NCBI RefSeq assembly: GCF_001027285.1
Contig: NZ_CP011509.1
Span: forward strand, 7,092,501-7,156,500
Origin: Archangium gephyra
GTDB taxonomy: Bacteria; Myxococcota; Myxococcia; Myxococcales; Myxococcaceae
Direction of reading: 5' to 3'
Length of the DNA: 64,000 nt
In this document: piece by piece, positions 52,969-61,390 of the stretch
How the letters are laid out: each line of letters begins with the position of its first letter
How positions within the stretch are numbered: the stretch's first letter is position 1
Program-made: the position numbers and the translations under genes
The notes under the pieces: generated by a model
Told to the model about the DNA's origin: nothing
The model's input: the letters and a program-made list of their open reading frames with translations, nothing else
Databases searched by the model: none

Positions 52969-55239
52969 ATGGCCAGACAGCACGAGTCTTCCACCCCAGC
53001 CCGGTCCTCCCTGGCCCGCTCGACGCTCATCAGCATGGGGGTGCGCATCGCGGTGATCATCGCGCTGACCACCTTCTTCAGCTACCTCCACATCTTCTAC
53101 TCCCTGCGCGAGGAAGCCCTCGTGCAGTTGAAGCGCAACGTCACGGAGCGCAGCCAGAGGGAGCAGGCCCTCTTCGTGCTGGCGGAGGACAACCACGCCG
53201 CCATGAAGGGGGCCCTGGAGGAGCGGATCCGGACCCTGCGCCAGGAGGACGTGGACGCCCGGTTCGACAACCTGTTCGCCCCACGTCCCGATGGGACGAT
53301 CCGCAACCGCCGCGAGCACTTCGATGGCACGCGGATGCCGGGCGTCTTCGTTCCCCCGGGCGTGACGGCGGATGCCGACTTCCGCCGCCGGCTCGTGGCC
53401 GCCTACGACGTGACGGCGCAGTACGCGCCCGCCTTCCACGTCCGCTTCGCCACCACCGGCGTCATCCTGCCGGAGGGAGCGGTGGTCGGGTACTGGCCGG
53501 AGGGCGCCAACTATTTCCAGGATCTCGACGCCACCTTCTCGCTCAAGGACTTCGAGTACTACACGCTCGGGTTGCCCGCGAACAACCCGCGGCGGGAGTC
53601 CGCCTGGACCAGCATCTACGAGGATCCGCCCACCCAGACGTGGATGGTCACGGTCGCCACCCCGCTGGACGTGGACGGGCGCCACGTGGGGACGCTCTCC
53701 CATGACCTGCTCCTCAACGAGCTGATGGTCCGCACCATCAACAACCACATGCCCGGGGCCTACAACATCCTCGTGCGCGAGGACGGCCAGCTCATCGCCC
53801 ACCCCGAGATGAAGATGAAGAGCGGAGAAGGCGTCTACGACATCCTGAAGAACACCGGGAAGCCGGAGGATACCGCCGCCTACGTGGGCACCGCGGAGCA
53901 GCGAGCCCATCTGCACGCCATCTTCGAGCGGGTGAAGAACCATCCCCCGGACCAGCCCGTGCTGGAGCTCCCGGAGTACGACGAGCTGCTCGGCGTGTCC
54001 CGGCTGAAGGGCCCGGGGTGGTTCGTCGTCACGGTGCTGTCCGAGCAGATGGTGTCCGCGGGCGCGTTCCGGGCGGCGCGCTACGTCCTGGGGTTCGGCG
54101 TGATGTCGCTGCTGCTGGAGCTGGCCATCATGTACTGGGTGCTGAAGCAGCAGATCACCCGCCCGCTGCTCGGCTTCACCCAGGCCACCACCCGGCTGGA
54201 GGCCGGTGACTTCGATGTCCGGCTGGAGACCTCGCGCGGTGACGAGCTGGGGCAGCTGGCGAACGCCTTCCAACGGATGGCCGGGGAGATCCACCGGCGC
54301 GAGGAGGCGCTGCGGCAGGCCAACGAGGGGCTGGAGCAGCGGGTGGAGCTGCGCACCCGGGAGCTCCAGGACGTCCACCGGCAGCTGGTGGAGACGGCGC
54401 GGCAGGTGGGACGGGCGGAGATCGCCACCAACGTGCTGCACAACGTGGGCAACGTGCTCAACAGCGTCCTCACCTCGACGCTGCTGGCCCGGGAGCGGCT
54501 GGGCGCGCTGAAGCTCGAGAGCCTGGAGAGGGTGGCGGAGCTGCTCGAGTCGCACCGGGCGGACCTCTCGGCCTTCCTCACCCGGGACGAGCGCGGGAAG
54601 AACACCCTGCCCTTCCTCACCCGGCTGGGCAGACACATGGAGGAGGAGCGCCAGGAGTTGCAGACCCTGCTCGGAGACATCAGCCGGCACACCGAGCACA
54701 TTGGCGCCATCGTCAAGCTGCAGCAGCGCTACGCCCGGACGCCCCAGCAGATGTTCGAGCCGGTGCAGCTGGGCGAGCTGGTGGAGGACGCCCTGCGCAT
54801 CAACCAGGCCGCGCTCGGCCGCCACGCCGTCATGGTGGAACGCAACCTGGCCGACGTGCCTGCCGTGGAGACCGAGAAGCACAAGGTGTTGATGATCCTG
54901 GTGAACCTGATCAGCAATGCCAAGTACGCCATGGACGCGGTGCCCGCGGGGCAGCGGCGCCTGACGGTGAACCTGGAGAGCCCCACTCCCGGGCGTATCC
55001 ACATCGAGGTGCGGGACAATGGCGTGGGCATCGCACCGGAGATGCTCACGCGCATCTTCCAATATGGGTTCACCACCCGCAGCGAGGGGCACGGCTTCGG
55101 CCTGCACTCCAGTGCCCTGGCGGCGCAGGAGCTGGGAGGCTCGCTGAGGGCGAACAGCCCTGGACCGGGCCATGGGGCCACGTTCACGCTGGAGCTGCCC
55201 CTCACCCCCGAGCAGCGAAGCGAGCGGGCGAGCGCGTAG
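52969..55239 (+). CDS. dCache-HAMP membrane histidine kinase with HNVGN H-box
   Basis: This encodes 756 residues. A first helix (SMGVRIAVIIALTTFFSYLHIFY) and a second (LGFGVMSLLLELAIMYWVL, about 365-385) enclose a ~320-residue exported sensor with dCache-type features (WTSIYEDPPTQTWMVTVATPL). A HAMP linker (RPLLGFTQATTRLEAGDF) and a coiled coil follow. The phosphoacceptor segment is EIATNVLHNVGNVLNSV with His491, matching the kinase at 17580. The ATPase has ILVNLISNAKYAMDA, DNGVGI and GHGFGLHSSALAA. It follows the propeller cytochrome by 17 bases and precedes the TssBC-like gene by 10, so all three probably form one operon. Confidence 0.9.
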   Translation: MARQHESSTPARSSLARSTLISMGVRIAVIIALTTFFSYLHIFYSLREEALVQLKRNVTERSQREQALFVLAEDNHAAMKGALEERIRTLRQEDVDARFDNLFAPRPDGTIRNRREHFDGTRMPGVFVPPGVTADADFRRRLVAAYDVTAQYAPAFHVRFATTGVILPEGAVVGYWPEGANYFQDLDATFSLKDFEYYTLGLPANNPRRESAWTSIYEDPPTQTWMVTVATPLDVDGRHVGTLSHDLLLNELMVRTINNHMPGAYNILVREDGQLIAHPEMKMKSGEGVYDILKNTGKPEDTAAYVGTAEQRAHLHAIFERVKNHPPDQPVLELPEYDELLGVSRLKGPGWFVVTVLSEQMVSAGAFRAARYVLGFGVMSLLLELAIMYWVLKQQITRPLLGFTQATTRLEAGDFDVRLETSRGDELGQLANAFQRMAGEIHRREEALRQANEGLEQRVELRTRELQDVHRQLVETARQVGRAEIATNVLHNVGNVLNSVLTSTLLARERLGALKLESLERVAELLESHRADLSAFLTRDERGKNTLPFLTRLGRHMEEERQELQTLLGDISRHTEHIGAIVKLQQRYARTPQQMFEPVQLGELVEDALRINQAALGRHAVMVERNLADVPAVETEKHKVLMILVNLISNAKYAMDAVPAGQRRLTVNLESPTPGRIHIEVRDNGVGIAPEMLTRIFQYGFTTRSEGHGFGLHSSALAAQELGGSLRANSPGPGHGATFTLELPLTPEQRSERASA

Positions 55240-55249
55240 CGGAGGCCTC

Positions 55250-56662
55250 ATGGACGCAACCCCTCCGCCCGCCGTCCGTGTGCGCTGGCTCGTCGCCGGG
55301 GCCTTTCTCCCCGCCCCCTCGGGCCGCCGGTTCCTCCTCACCGAGGCCTCCTTCGCCGAGCAGCTCGGGCGGGCCGGGAGCGGGCTGAGCGTCACCATCC
55401 GGGATCGCCTCGGCTCCGGCGACGCGAGCTCCCATACGCTCTCCTTCGATGGGCTGGAGGCCTTCCAGCTCTCCGCGGTCATCGACGCCCTTCCGGACCT
55501 CCGCACCCTGCGCGCCGTCCGCGACGCGCTCTCCGGCGCGAAAGGCCTCGGACCCCAGGACGCCGCCCGCCTCGAGGAGGGGCTGGGTCCGGGTCTGCTG
55601 TCCTCGGCACTGGCCGGAGCCCTTCGCGGCACGCAGTCACCCCAGGAGGCCCGCGACGCCGCACTGGCCCTCATCGAGGAGGCCCTCTTCGGCACCGCGC
55701 GGGACATCCTCCAGCACCCCCGGGTGGCGCGGCTGGAGTCCGCCTGGCGCGGGCTGCACTGGTTGTGGACGCACTGCCCCGCCTCCGCGGGCATGGACAT
55801 CGAGGTGCTCGACGTGGAGCCCCACCAGTTGGTGGACGCGCTCACCCAGGGCCTCGACGTGCCCGCCCTTCAGCGCCCCGATGCGTGCTTCCTCCTGGAG
55901 CCCCTCGACGACGTGGACACCCTGCACCGGCTCGCGGCGCTGGGGGAGCAGGCCTGGCTGCCCATGGTGGTGGCCGTCCGGGAGGCGCCCGAGCCGGAGG
56001 CGTGGAGCCGGCTGCGCGCGGACGAGGCCTCCCGCTGGCTGTGCGCCGCGCGGAATCCCGTGGTGATGATGGCCGAGCAGCACGGCGAGGTGCACCGCGA
56101 GTGCTTCACCAGCCCCGCGCTCGCCCTGGCGGCGCTGTTGGCGGCGAGCTTCCGGGACACGCGCACCTTCGGCCGGCTGGTGGGACCGGGCAGCGGGACG
56201 CGGGCCCCCGCCGTGTGGAGGCCAGGTGGACGCTCGCCGGTGGCGACCGAGGTGGGCCTCTCGCTGCGGGAACAGCAGCAACTGGCCGCGCGAGGCGTGG
56301 TGGGGGTGGGAGGCTGGTGGGACTCGAACGCCGTGCTGCTGGCGGCGGCGCCCACCGTGTACGGCGGCCGGGATGCCACACCGCTGCCCGCGCAGCTGCT
56401 CACCGGCCGCATCGTCCGCCTCGCCGAGGAGCTCGCCGAGCGCCTTCCCGCGGGAGCCAGCCAGGACGCGGTGTCCGCCGTCTTCACCCGGGCCGCCGAG
56501 GCGTTCCTCCCCACGGGAGGGGCCGGGCGGGCCTGTCAGCTCCAGGGGAAACTGGTGTCCACCGGGAACGGCGAGCGGGCCGTCCAGGTGTTCGCCGCGC
56601 TCAAGCCCGAGCTCGCGGGCACGCACGTGCAGTTGGAGTTCACGCTACCGCTGCACGGCTGA
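55250..56662 (+). CDS. Shrunken TssB-TssC fusion (type VI sheath-like protein)
   Basis: This encodes 470 residues from the ATG at 55250 (GGAGG at 55241). The first ~110 residues resemble TssB/VipA (LSFDGLEAFQLSAVIDALPDLRTLRAVRDAL matches the FxxxDxFxP..L..ipELrkLl pattern in two short pieces). Residues ~140-470 resemble TssC/VipB: RDILQHPRVARLESAWRG, then RWLCAARNPVVMM, GRSPVATEVGLSLREQQQL and AARGVVGVGGWWDSNAVLL. Canonical TssB (~160) and TssC (~490) total about 650, so this is a compacted fusion. It is likely a dedicated sheath-like or regulatory paralogue; core T6SS genes are not seen here. It is operonic with the kinase. Confidence 0.7.
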   Translation: MDATPPPAVRVRWLVAGAFLPAPSGRRFLLTEASFAEQLGRAGSGLSVTIRDRLGSGDASSHTLSFDGLEAFQLSAVIDALPDLRTLRAVRDALSGAKGLGPQDAARLEEGLGPGLLSSALAGALRGTQSPQEARDAALALIEEALFGTARDILQHPRVARLESAWRGLHWLWTHCPASAGMDIEVLDVEPHQLVDALTQGLDVPALQRPDACFLLEPLDDVDTLHRLAALGEQAWLPMVVAVREAPEPEAWSRLRADEASRWLCAARNPVVMMAEQHGEVHRECFTSPALALAALLAASFRDTRTFGRLVGPGSGTRAPAVWRPGGRSPVATEVGLSLREQQQLAARGVVGVGGWWDSNAVLLAAAPTVYGGRDATPLPAQLLTGRIVRLAEELAERLPAGASQDAVSAVFTRAAEAFLPTGGAGRACQLQGKLVSTGNGERAVQVFAALKPELAGTHVQLEFTLPLHG

Positions 56663-56684
56663 GAGACGGGCCTGGGGCTCAGCC
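56657..56684. terminator. Terminator-like hairpin between convergent genes
   Basis: GGCTGAG (56657-56663) and CTCAGCC (56678-56684) form a 7-base-pair perfect stem with a 14-base loop. It spans the stop of the TssBC-like gene and the stop of the convergent gene at 56679. No T-run. Confidence 0.5.
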
Positions 56685-57395
56685 CGCCCAGGGCAGGCCC
56701 TCGGTGTTGTCCTGGAGGTTCTGACCACGGGTCCAGCCGAGCAGCCCGGTGGAGGACTTCACGAGGTACCAGTAGTCCGGGTCCTTGGGCCCCACGGGGG
56801 CGGCGGCGAGCACCTGGATCTTCGAGCCCTCGGCCAGGTTGGCCACCACGGCCTTGTCCTTGGTGCCGCGGACGATCGGGAAGGACTTCTTCACGGTGGC
56901 CTCGGCGCCGACGAAGTAGAGCTCCTGGGGGACGGGGTTGAGCTTCCACGCCTTGCGATCCAGGGCGTACTTCTCGCGACGGTTCCAGAAGCCCATCCAC
57001 GAGTCGGAGAGGACAATGCCGTTGCCCCGCACCTCGGTGAGGGCGTGGGGGCTGCCCAGTTCCTTCAACGCCTTGCCATCGAAGCCGTAGACGATGCTGC
57101 GGTGATCGTCGTCGGTGAGCCCCATGTCGACGGCGACTTCCTTCCACTTGTCGCCGCCATCGAGGTCGATGACGGACACGCCGCGCACCTCGGCGTCGTT
57201 CGTCTTGCCTCGGACGGTGGCGCCGCCCACCTTGAGGACGAACTGCGCGTCACCCTGCCCCCACTGCACGGAGATGGCCTCCGGCTTGCCATCCCCATCC
57301 AGGTCGGCCGAGGTGGACTTCACGGGCTCATCCGCACGCGCCGGGGGCGCGGCGAGCAGCATCAACGCCGCCACGGTCAGGACAGGGACTTTCAT
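56679..57395 (-). CDS. Exported protein with VCBS-like repeat and SH3-like domain
   Basis: This encodes 238 residues. Signal peptide MKVPVLTVAALMLLAAPPARA. A calcium-loop-like DLDGDGKPEAISV starts an integrin-alpha/VCBS-like region (about 25-100, second motif VSVIDLDGGDKWKEVAVD). The C-terminal ~90 residues form an SH3-like domain (KAVVANLAEGSKIQVL, YWYLVKSSTGLLGWTRG), a type that binds peptidoglycan. It is the last gene of a three-gene operon led by the LysM/peptidase/transglycosylase/M23 protein. Position and periplasmic location make it a candidate immunity protein (inference). Confidence 0.75.
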   Translation of the reverse strand: MKVPVLTVAALMLLAAPPARADEPVKSTSADLDGDGKPEAISVQWGQGDAQFVLKVGGATVRGKTNDAEVRGVSVIDLDGGDKWKEVAVDMGLTDDDHRSIVYGFDGKALKELGSPHALTEVRGNGIVLSDSWMGFWNRREKYALDRKAWKLNPVPQELYFVGAEATVKKSFPIVRGTKDKAVVANLAEGSKIQVLAAAPVGPKDPDYWYLVKSSTGLLGWTRGQNLQDNTEGLPWAG

Positions 57396-57401
57396 GCGGT
57401 A

Positions 57402-57746
57402 TCAATCCTCGGAGTTGGCCATCTGCGTCTCCCGCTCTTCCTCGCAGAGGGCCTTGGTCTTGAAGATGACGTACTGCTTGGAGTCGTCCTTCCGGGTGCA
57501 GGCCACCTGCGGCTTGCCGGAAGCGGAGTTGGACTTCTCCTCCAGATCGCACTGGTAGTTCTTCTGGAACTCCTTCAGCAGCTTGTCATCGACGCGAACG
57601 CACTTCTCCTTGCTCGCGGCGTTGTACCAGTTGAAGCCGAACCGACCCTTGAGGGTGGCCAGTGAGGCCGTCTGGGGGGCCGACTCGGCGTACGCCGTGC
57701 CTCCGAGGGCCAGCATGAGCAACACGACTCCAGAGCTTGTCTTCAT
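57402..57746 (-). CDS. Small exported protein, candidate immunity protein
   Basis: This encodes 114 residues with signal peptide MKTSSGVVLLMLALGGTAYA. The mature part is small and charged, with four cysteines (KEKCVRVDDKLLK, NYQCDLEEK, VACTRKD, KALCEEERE) likely to form two disulphides. No family recognised. It begins 17 bases after the multidomain hydrolase gene and ends 6 bases before the next gene, on the same strand. Small exported proteins encoded directly downstream of a peptidoglycan-hydrolase effector are often its immunity protein; that reading is inference. Confidence 0.65.
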   Translation of the reverse strand: MKTSSGVVLLMLALGGTAYAESAPQTASLATLKGRFGFNWYNAASKEKCVRVDDKLLKEFQKNYQCDLEEKSNSASGKPQVACTRKDDSKQYVIFKTKALCEEERETQMANSED

Positions 57747-57763
57747 GTGGGCAGGTCCGATCT

Positions 57764-60079
57764 CTACGAGGACGAAGACGACGAGGACGGCAGGTTCGCC
57801 GACCAGGCATCCAGGAAGGGGGTGGGATCCAGCAGATCCTTGCGCCGCTGGTAGGGCTTGTTGTCCTTCGCGGTCAGATTGCCACTCTCGGTGCCCGCGT
57901 ACATCTCGATGTGGAGCATGTCGCTCTCGACCTTGATGCCAACGAGGTGCCCGACCTTGCAGAGCCGCTGGCCCTTCTTCACGGTCTTACCGCCAACGAA
58001 GCTGTTCGGTTGGATCTCTCCGTAGCGCACGATGATCGGGCCGTGCCTGATCTCGAGGGCCTGGGTCCCCGCGTAGAAGTTGTAGGGCTGCTGGATGACC
58101 TCGCCATCGGCCACGGCGTGGATCCACGTCCCCGCGGGGAAGTAGAGGTCGCAACCGGCATGCTTGCGTTTACCGCCACTGCGAAGGGCGCCGAAGACCC
58201 GGGCGCCCGTCTTCCAACTCTGGGAGGGCAGCTTGGGGAACGGGAAGCAGAAGTCGCTCGTCGACTTGGGGTGGCTCCCAACGCCGGTGGAGGCCGTGGT
58301 CGGTTTGAGCTCCGCCGGCTTCTTCTCCGGAGGCCTGGTGATCACCGGCTTGTTCGTCTCCGCGGCACGATCCTGGAGCTGGATCGTGTACGCATCCGCC
58401 TTCGGAGCGATCTTCTTCTCCATGAGCGCATACACCTCGTTCAGGGTGCGCTCGTTCTTCAGGACCACCAGCGTGGTGCCCGAATAGAAGATGGACGGAT
58501 TGGCCTCGGCCGCGTCGGGGAACATGTCGGCCGCGCTCTGGTTGCCCCTGCCCGCATCGCGTGCGGCGAGGAACCTGGCCGCGTTACCCGGGCCGAGGAA
58601 GTGCGCCATGTAGAGCTCGGTCGGGCTCACGCTCCGTCCCAGCTTCTTCGTCAGGAGGGCTTGATTGTCCTTGGCGTACTCCGCCGCCAGCAGCGCGTTG
58701 TAGTTTCCATTCTCGCGCAGCGCGAGGATTTCCTGCGCCTTCTCGGGAGGATTCACCACCCACTTCTTGTCTGATTTGGAATAGGAGATCCGGGCGGCAT
58801 GGTTGGCCAGGCCATGCTTGGCTCCATGCAGTTTGACCATGCCGAGCCAGGACTGCTTGATGAACTGGTACAGACCCACCGCGGAGCTGGTCTTGCCCTT
58901 GGCCGGAATGGAGGTCTTGAAGCTGCTCTCCTGAGCGGCCATGGCCATCATGTACCCGTAGTCCACCCCGACCTTGGTCGCGGCGTTACGGATGATCTCC
59001 TCCACCGCGGGAGGAGCCTGCAGCAGGTCCGGCGCGGCCTTGCTTCCCTTGGAGGCCGTGTTCTTCGGGGGCGTGGTGGTGGTCTTCGGGGTCGGCGTCT
59101 CGTTGGCCGTCGGGGTCTTGGTCTTGGCCGTGCTGGCCACGTTCTTGGCCGCGACCACCACGCCACCTGCCGAGGGAACTCCCGGGCCCCGGTCGAACGT
59201 GGTGCCATTACCCGTCGTGCGGTACTTCGTCTTGTACTTGTTGTCGGCGCTGTCCGCTTCGAGCCGGCCATCCAGCAGCCGGTGCATCGTCATCATCCTG
59301 CCGCCGGCGGGATCATTGACCAGGTAGCGCTTGTCCGGGGTGCGGCCCACGATGAGTATCCAGTGGTCGCCCACCCCGTCGTAGCCCGCCTTCGCCGCCT
59401 TGCCGCGTCCATCGTGATAGTCGACCTGGACGACCACCGGCCGGCCCGCCTTCAGCTCTTGATCGATGACATTCGCATCGACGCTGAAGCGGCGCGTCAC
59501 CTTGACCTTCGGGTTGACCAGCTCCCCCATCCGAGGCCAGGCCTGGATGCCTCCCTCGCTGTTGAAGCCGCCAATCTTGTTCATGAAGCGGTTCATCTCG
59601 TCCGGCGTGACCGCCTGGCCGCCGATGCCGCTGATCGCCATGGCCACGGACGTCATGGCACAGCCGATGTTGCTGATGTCGCTCTTGCCAATGGGCAGAC
59701 GTGCCCAGTCCTCGCGCGTACCGGTGGCGCTGTTGAGGCCCTGCGCGTAGACCGGATAACCATTGTTGTTGGGGAAGGTCCGCCCGTCCTTGAGGAACGC
59801 GGTGGCTCCCGTGGTGGACTGGAGCTGGAGGGTCGGCTCGATGACCGGGAGCGTGGAGCCCGGCTGCGCGCTCCCCGGACTGGCGGAGACCTCCTGCTTC
59901 CGTGGCTGCTGCGCCGGACGGGAAGCCGGCTTGTCCGAGAGGATCAGCTGCTGGCCAGCGGTAATGAGGTTGGCGTTCTTCAGGTGGTTGAGCCTGACGA
60001 GCTCCGCCACGCTGGTGTGGTACTGGCGCGCGATCTCGCTGAGCGTCTGACCGCTCTGGACGATGATGGTACTGGCCAT
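57764..60079 (-). CDS. Four-domain peptidoglycan-targeting protein: LysM, C39-like peptidase, lytic transglycosylase, M23-like
   Basis: This encodes 771 residues from the ATG at 60077-60079 behind GGGGGAG; the frame runs open far upstream but antisense to other genes. No Sec signal. Domains: LysM (3-48, IIVQSGQTLSEIARQYHTS); a papain/C39-like peptidase (about 80-290) with Cys140 in SNIGCAMTS, His239 in GDHWILIVG and Asp256 in VNDPAG; a Thr/Lys linker (300-345); an SLT lytic transglycosylase (355-530) with Glu384 in MAAQESSFK; an M23-like domain (610-755) with His640/Asp644 and His723. The end is a poly-Ser tail. Lack of a signal peptide beside VgrG suggests delivery by a contractile system. 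Confidence 0.85.
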   Translation of the reverse strand: MASTIIVQSGQTLSEIARQYHTSVAELVRLNHLKNANLITAGQQLILSDKPASRPAQQPRKQEVSASPGSAQPGSTLPVIEPTLQLQSTTGATAFLKDGRTFPNNNGYPVYAQGLNSATGTREDWARLPIGKSDISNIGCAMTSVAMAISGIGGQAVTPDEMNRFMNKIGGFNSEGGIQAWPRMGELVNPKVKVTRRFSVDANVIDQELKAGRPVVVQVDYHDGRGKAAKAGYDGVGDHWILIVGRTPDKRYLVNDPAGGRMMTMHRLLDGRLEADSADNKYKTKYRTTGNGTTFDRGPGVPSAGGVVVAAKNVASTAKTKTPTANETPTPKTTTTPPKNTASKGSKAAPDLLQAPPAVEEIIRNAATKVGVDYGYMMAMAAQESSFKTSIPAKGKTSSAVGLYQFIKQSWLGMVKLHGAKHGLANHAARISYSKSDKKWVVNPPEKAQEILALRENGNYNALLAAEYAKDNQALLTKKLGRSVSPTELYMAHFLGPGNAARFLAARDAGRGNQSAADMFPDAAEANPSIFYSGTTLVVLKNERTLNEVYALMEKKIAPKADAYTIQLQDRAAETNKPVITRPPEKKPAELKPTTASTGVGSHPKSTSDFCFPFPKLPSQSWKTGARVFGALRSGGKRKHAGCDLYFPAGTWIHAVADGEVIQQPYNFYAGTQALEIRHGPIIVRYGEIQPNSFVGGKTVKKGQRLCKVGHLVGIKVESDMLHIEMYAGTESGNLTAKDNKPYQRRKDLLDPTPFLDAWSANLPSSSSSSS

Positions 60080-60232
60080 GGACGAACTCCCCCGGTGCTT
60101 GCTCGGAAGCATGCCCGACCAGGATCGCATTTGCCATGAGGGGGGGCCGTAGGCCCTGAGGCACGTGACTTCCCCCATGGGAGTGGAGATATTCCGCGCG
60201 CCCTCTCCTACCCCGAGGCCCGAGGAGTCCCC

Positions 60233-61363
60233 ATGCCCCTGCTTCGCTGGAGCCGTTCGTTGTTCGCCGTTGCCGTCGTGCTGGTGGGCTGCAAGCCGAA
60301 CACCTCCGCCGCCGCCATGGCGGATGCAGACGCCGCCACGCAAGCCCCGAGCAAGACACCCGCGCCGGTGCCCACCCCCGCTTCCGGGGCCGCCCTCTCG
60401 TATCTCAAGCCCGTGGGCCCCGAGAAGTGCGAGTGGGTGCGACAAGCACTCCCCTCGGGTGCGCCGACCACGCTCTTCACTTTCGACGGAGCCTGTGGCC
60501 AGTCCGTCCTGGCCTGGAGCCCGAATGGCAAGGAGGGGCTGGTGCTCCACCGGCCCGAGGCCGAGGGGGCCCAGCCGCGCTTGTGGCGGGTGGACTTCAC
60601 CACGAAGAGCGGCAAGCGGTTGGCGCTGGTGGGGTTGCCGGTCCTGGCCACACGCGGCCCCGACAAACCCTTCATCGAGCAGGTGGGCTTCGACGCCCAG
60701 GGCCGCCCGGTGGCGCTCGTCTCCAACATCTACGCCAACCGCAAGCTGGAGAAGGACAAGAGCGGCAAGAGGTTCATCCTCTTCGAGAACCAGCGCTACC
60801 CGGTGGAGAAGTCCGTGAGCTCGCCGGGCCTGGCCCTCGCGTACCGGCTGGAGGGCTCGGACTGGAAGCGCTTCGAGACGAAGGTGAGCACCTACGAGCC
60901 GGAAACGGCCCCGGGCATCAACGCGCTCGACGCCGCCAAGGCCCTGGCACCCGTCCCCGCTCCCCTGCCGGAGGGCACTCCCGGCCAGGAAGCCTCGGAG
61001 AGCGCCGCGAAGATGCTGGACGCCGCCCTGCCTCAGCAGGACAAGGCCAGCAAGTGGATGGCCCTGCCCACTCCGGGTGGGACGCTCCTCTACCGGGGCG
61101 CGGTGGACTACTCGGATGAGTCGTTCTACCCGGCCGCGCCAGCACGTTGGGAGCAGGACGGAAAGCTCGTGGAGCTCGCCGGGTTGAAGGCGAAGGACGG
61201 AGACCGCCTCGGCTTCCAGCTCCAGGACGGGCTGCTGATCATCTTCGTCCTGGGAGAGGATTCGCGCTCGGTGCACGTCTACGACACCCGGACGAAGAAG
61301 AACCTCGCCTCCGTCCAGGGCGTCGAGTCCGCGGCCTTCTGGCCCGAGCCGCCCAAGCCCTGA
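60233..61363 (+). CDS. Lipoprotein, first of a tandem paralogous pair
   Basis: This encodes 376 residues with lipobox FAVAVVLVGC (lipidation near Cys20) after MPLLRWSRSL. A disordered Ala/Pro linker precedes a domain beginning GAALSYLKPVGPEKCEWV. Recurrent strand motifs (LAWSPNGKEGLVL, RLWRVDFTTKSGKRLAL, VGFDAQGRPVAL, RWEQDGKLVELAGL, VHVYDTRTKKNLASV) look like WD/NHL-type beta-propeller blades. The next gene is a clear paralogue. The gene is divergent from the hydrolase operon and upstream of the VgrG-like gene, so immunity or accessory roles are candidate functions. Confidence 0.75.
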   Translation: MPLLRWSRSLFAVAVVLVGCKPNTSAAAMADADAATQAPSKTPAPVPTPASGAALSYLKPVGPEKCEWVRQALPSGAPTTLFTFDGACGQSVLAWSPNGKEGLVLHRPEAEGAQPRLWRVDFTTKSGKRLALVGLPVLATRGPDKPFIEQVGFDAQGRPVALVSNIYANRKLEKDKSGKRFILFENQRYPVEKSVSSPGLALAYRLEGSDWKRFETKVSTYEPETAPGINALDAAKALAPVPAPLPEGTPGQEASESAAKMLDAALPQQDKASKWMALPTPGGTLLYRGAVDYSDESFYPAAPARWEQDGKLVELAGLKAKDGDRLGFQLQDGLLIIFVLGEDSRSVHVYDTRTKKNLASVQGVESAAFWPEPPKP

Positions 61364-61390
61364 CCTCTCGGCACGTTCCCGGAGCCTCCC

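Noticed and set aside
52828-55845. A 1005-codon minus-strand frame opposite the kinase and TssBC-like genes
   Set aside because: Antisense artefact of high GC; no family motifs and no ribosome site.
60144-60156. GGGCC-GTA-GGCCC hairpin in the divergent region near the lipoproteins
   Set aside because: Only a 5-base-pair stem; too short to call in a GC-rich genome.
60080-61276. Upstream extension of the multidomain hydrolase frame
   Set aside because: It lies antisense to the lipoprotein genes; the ATG at 60077-60079 has a strong ribosome site and LysM starts immediately.
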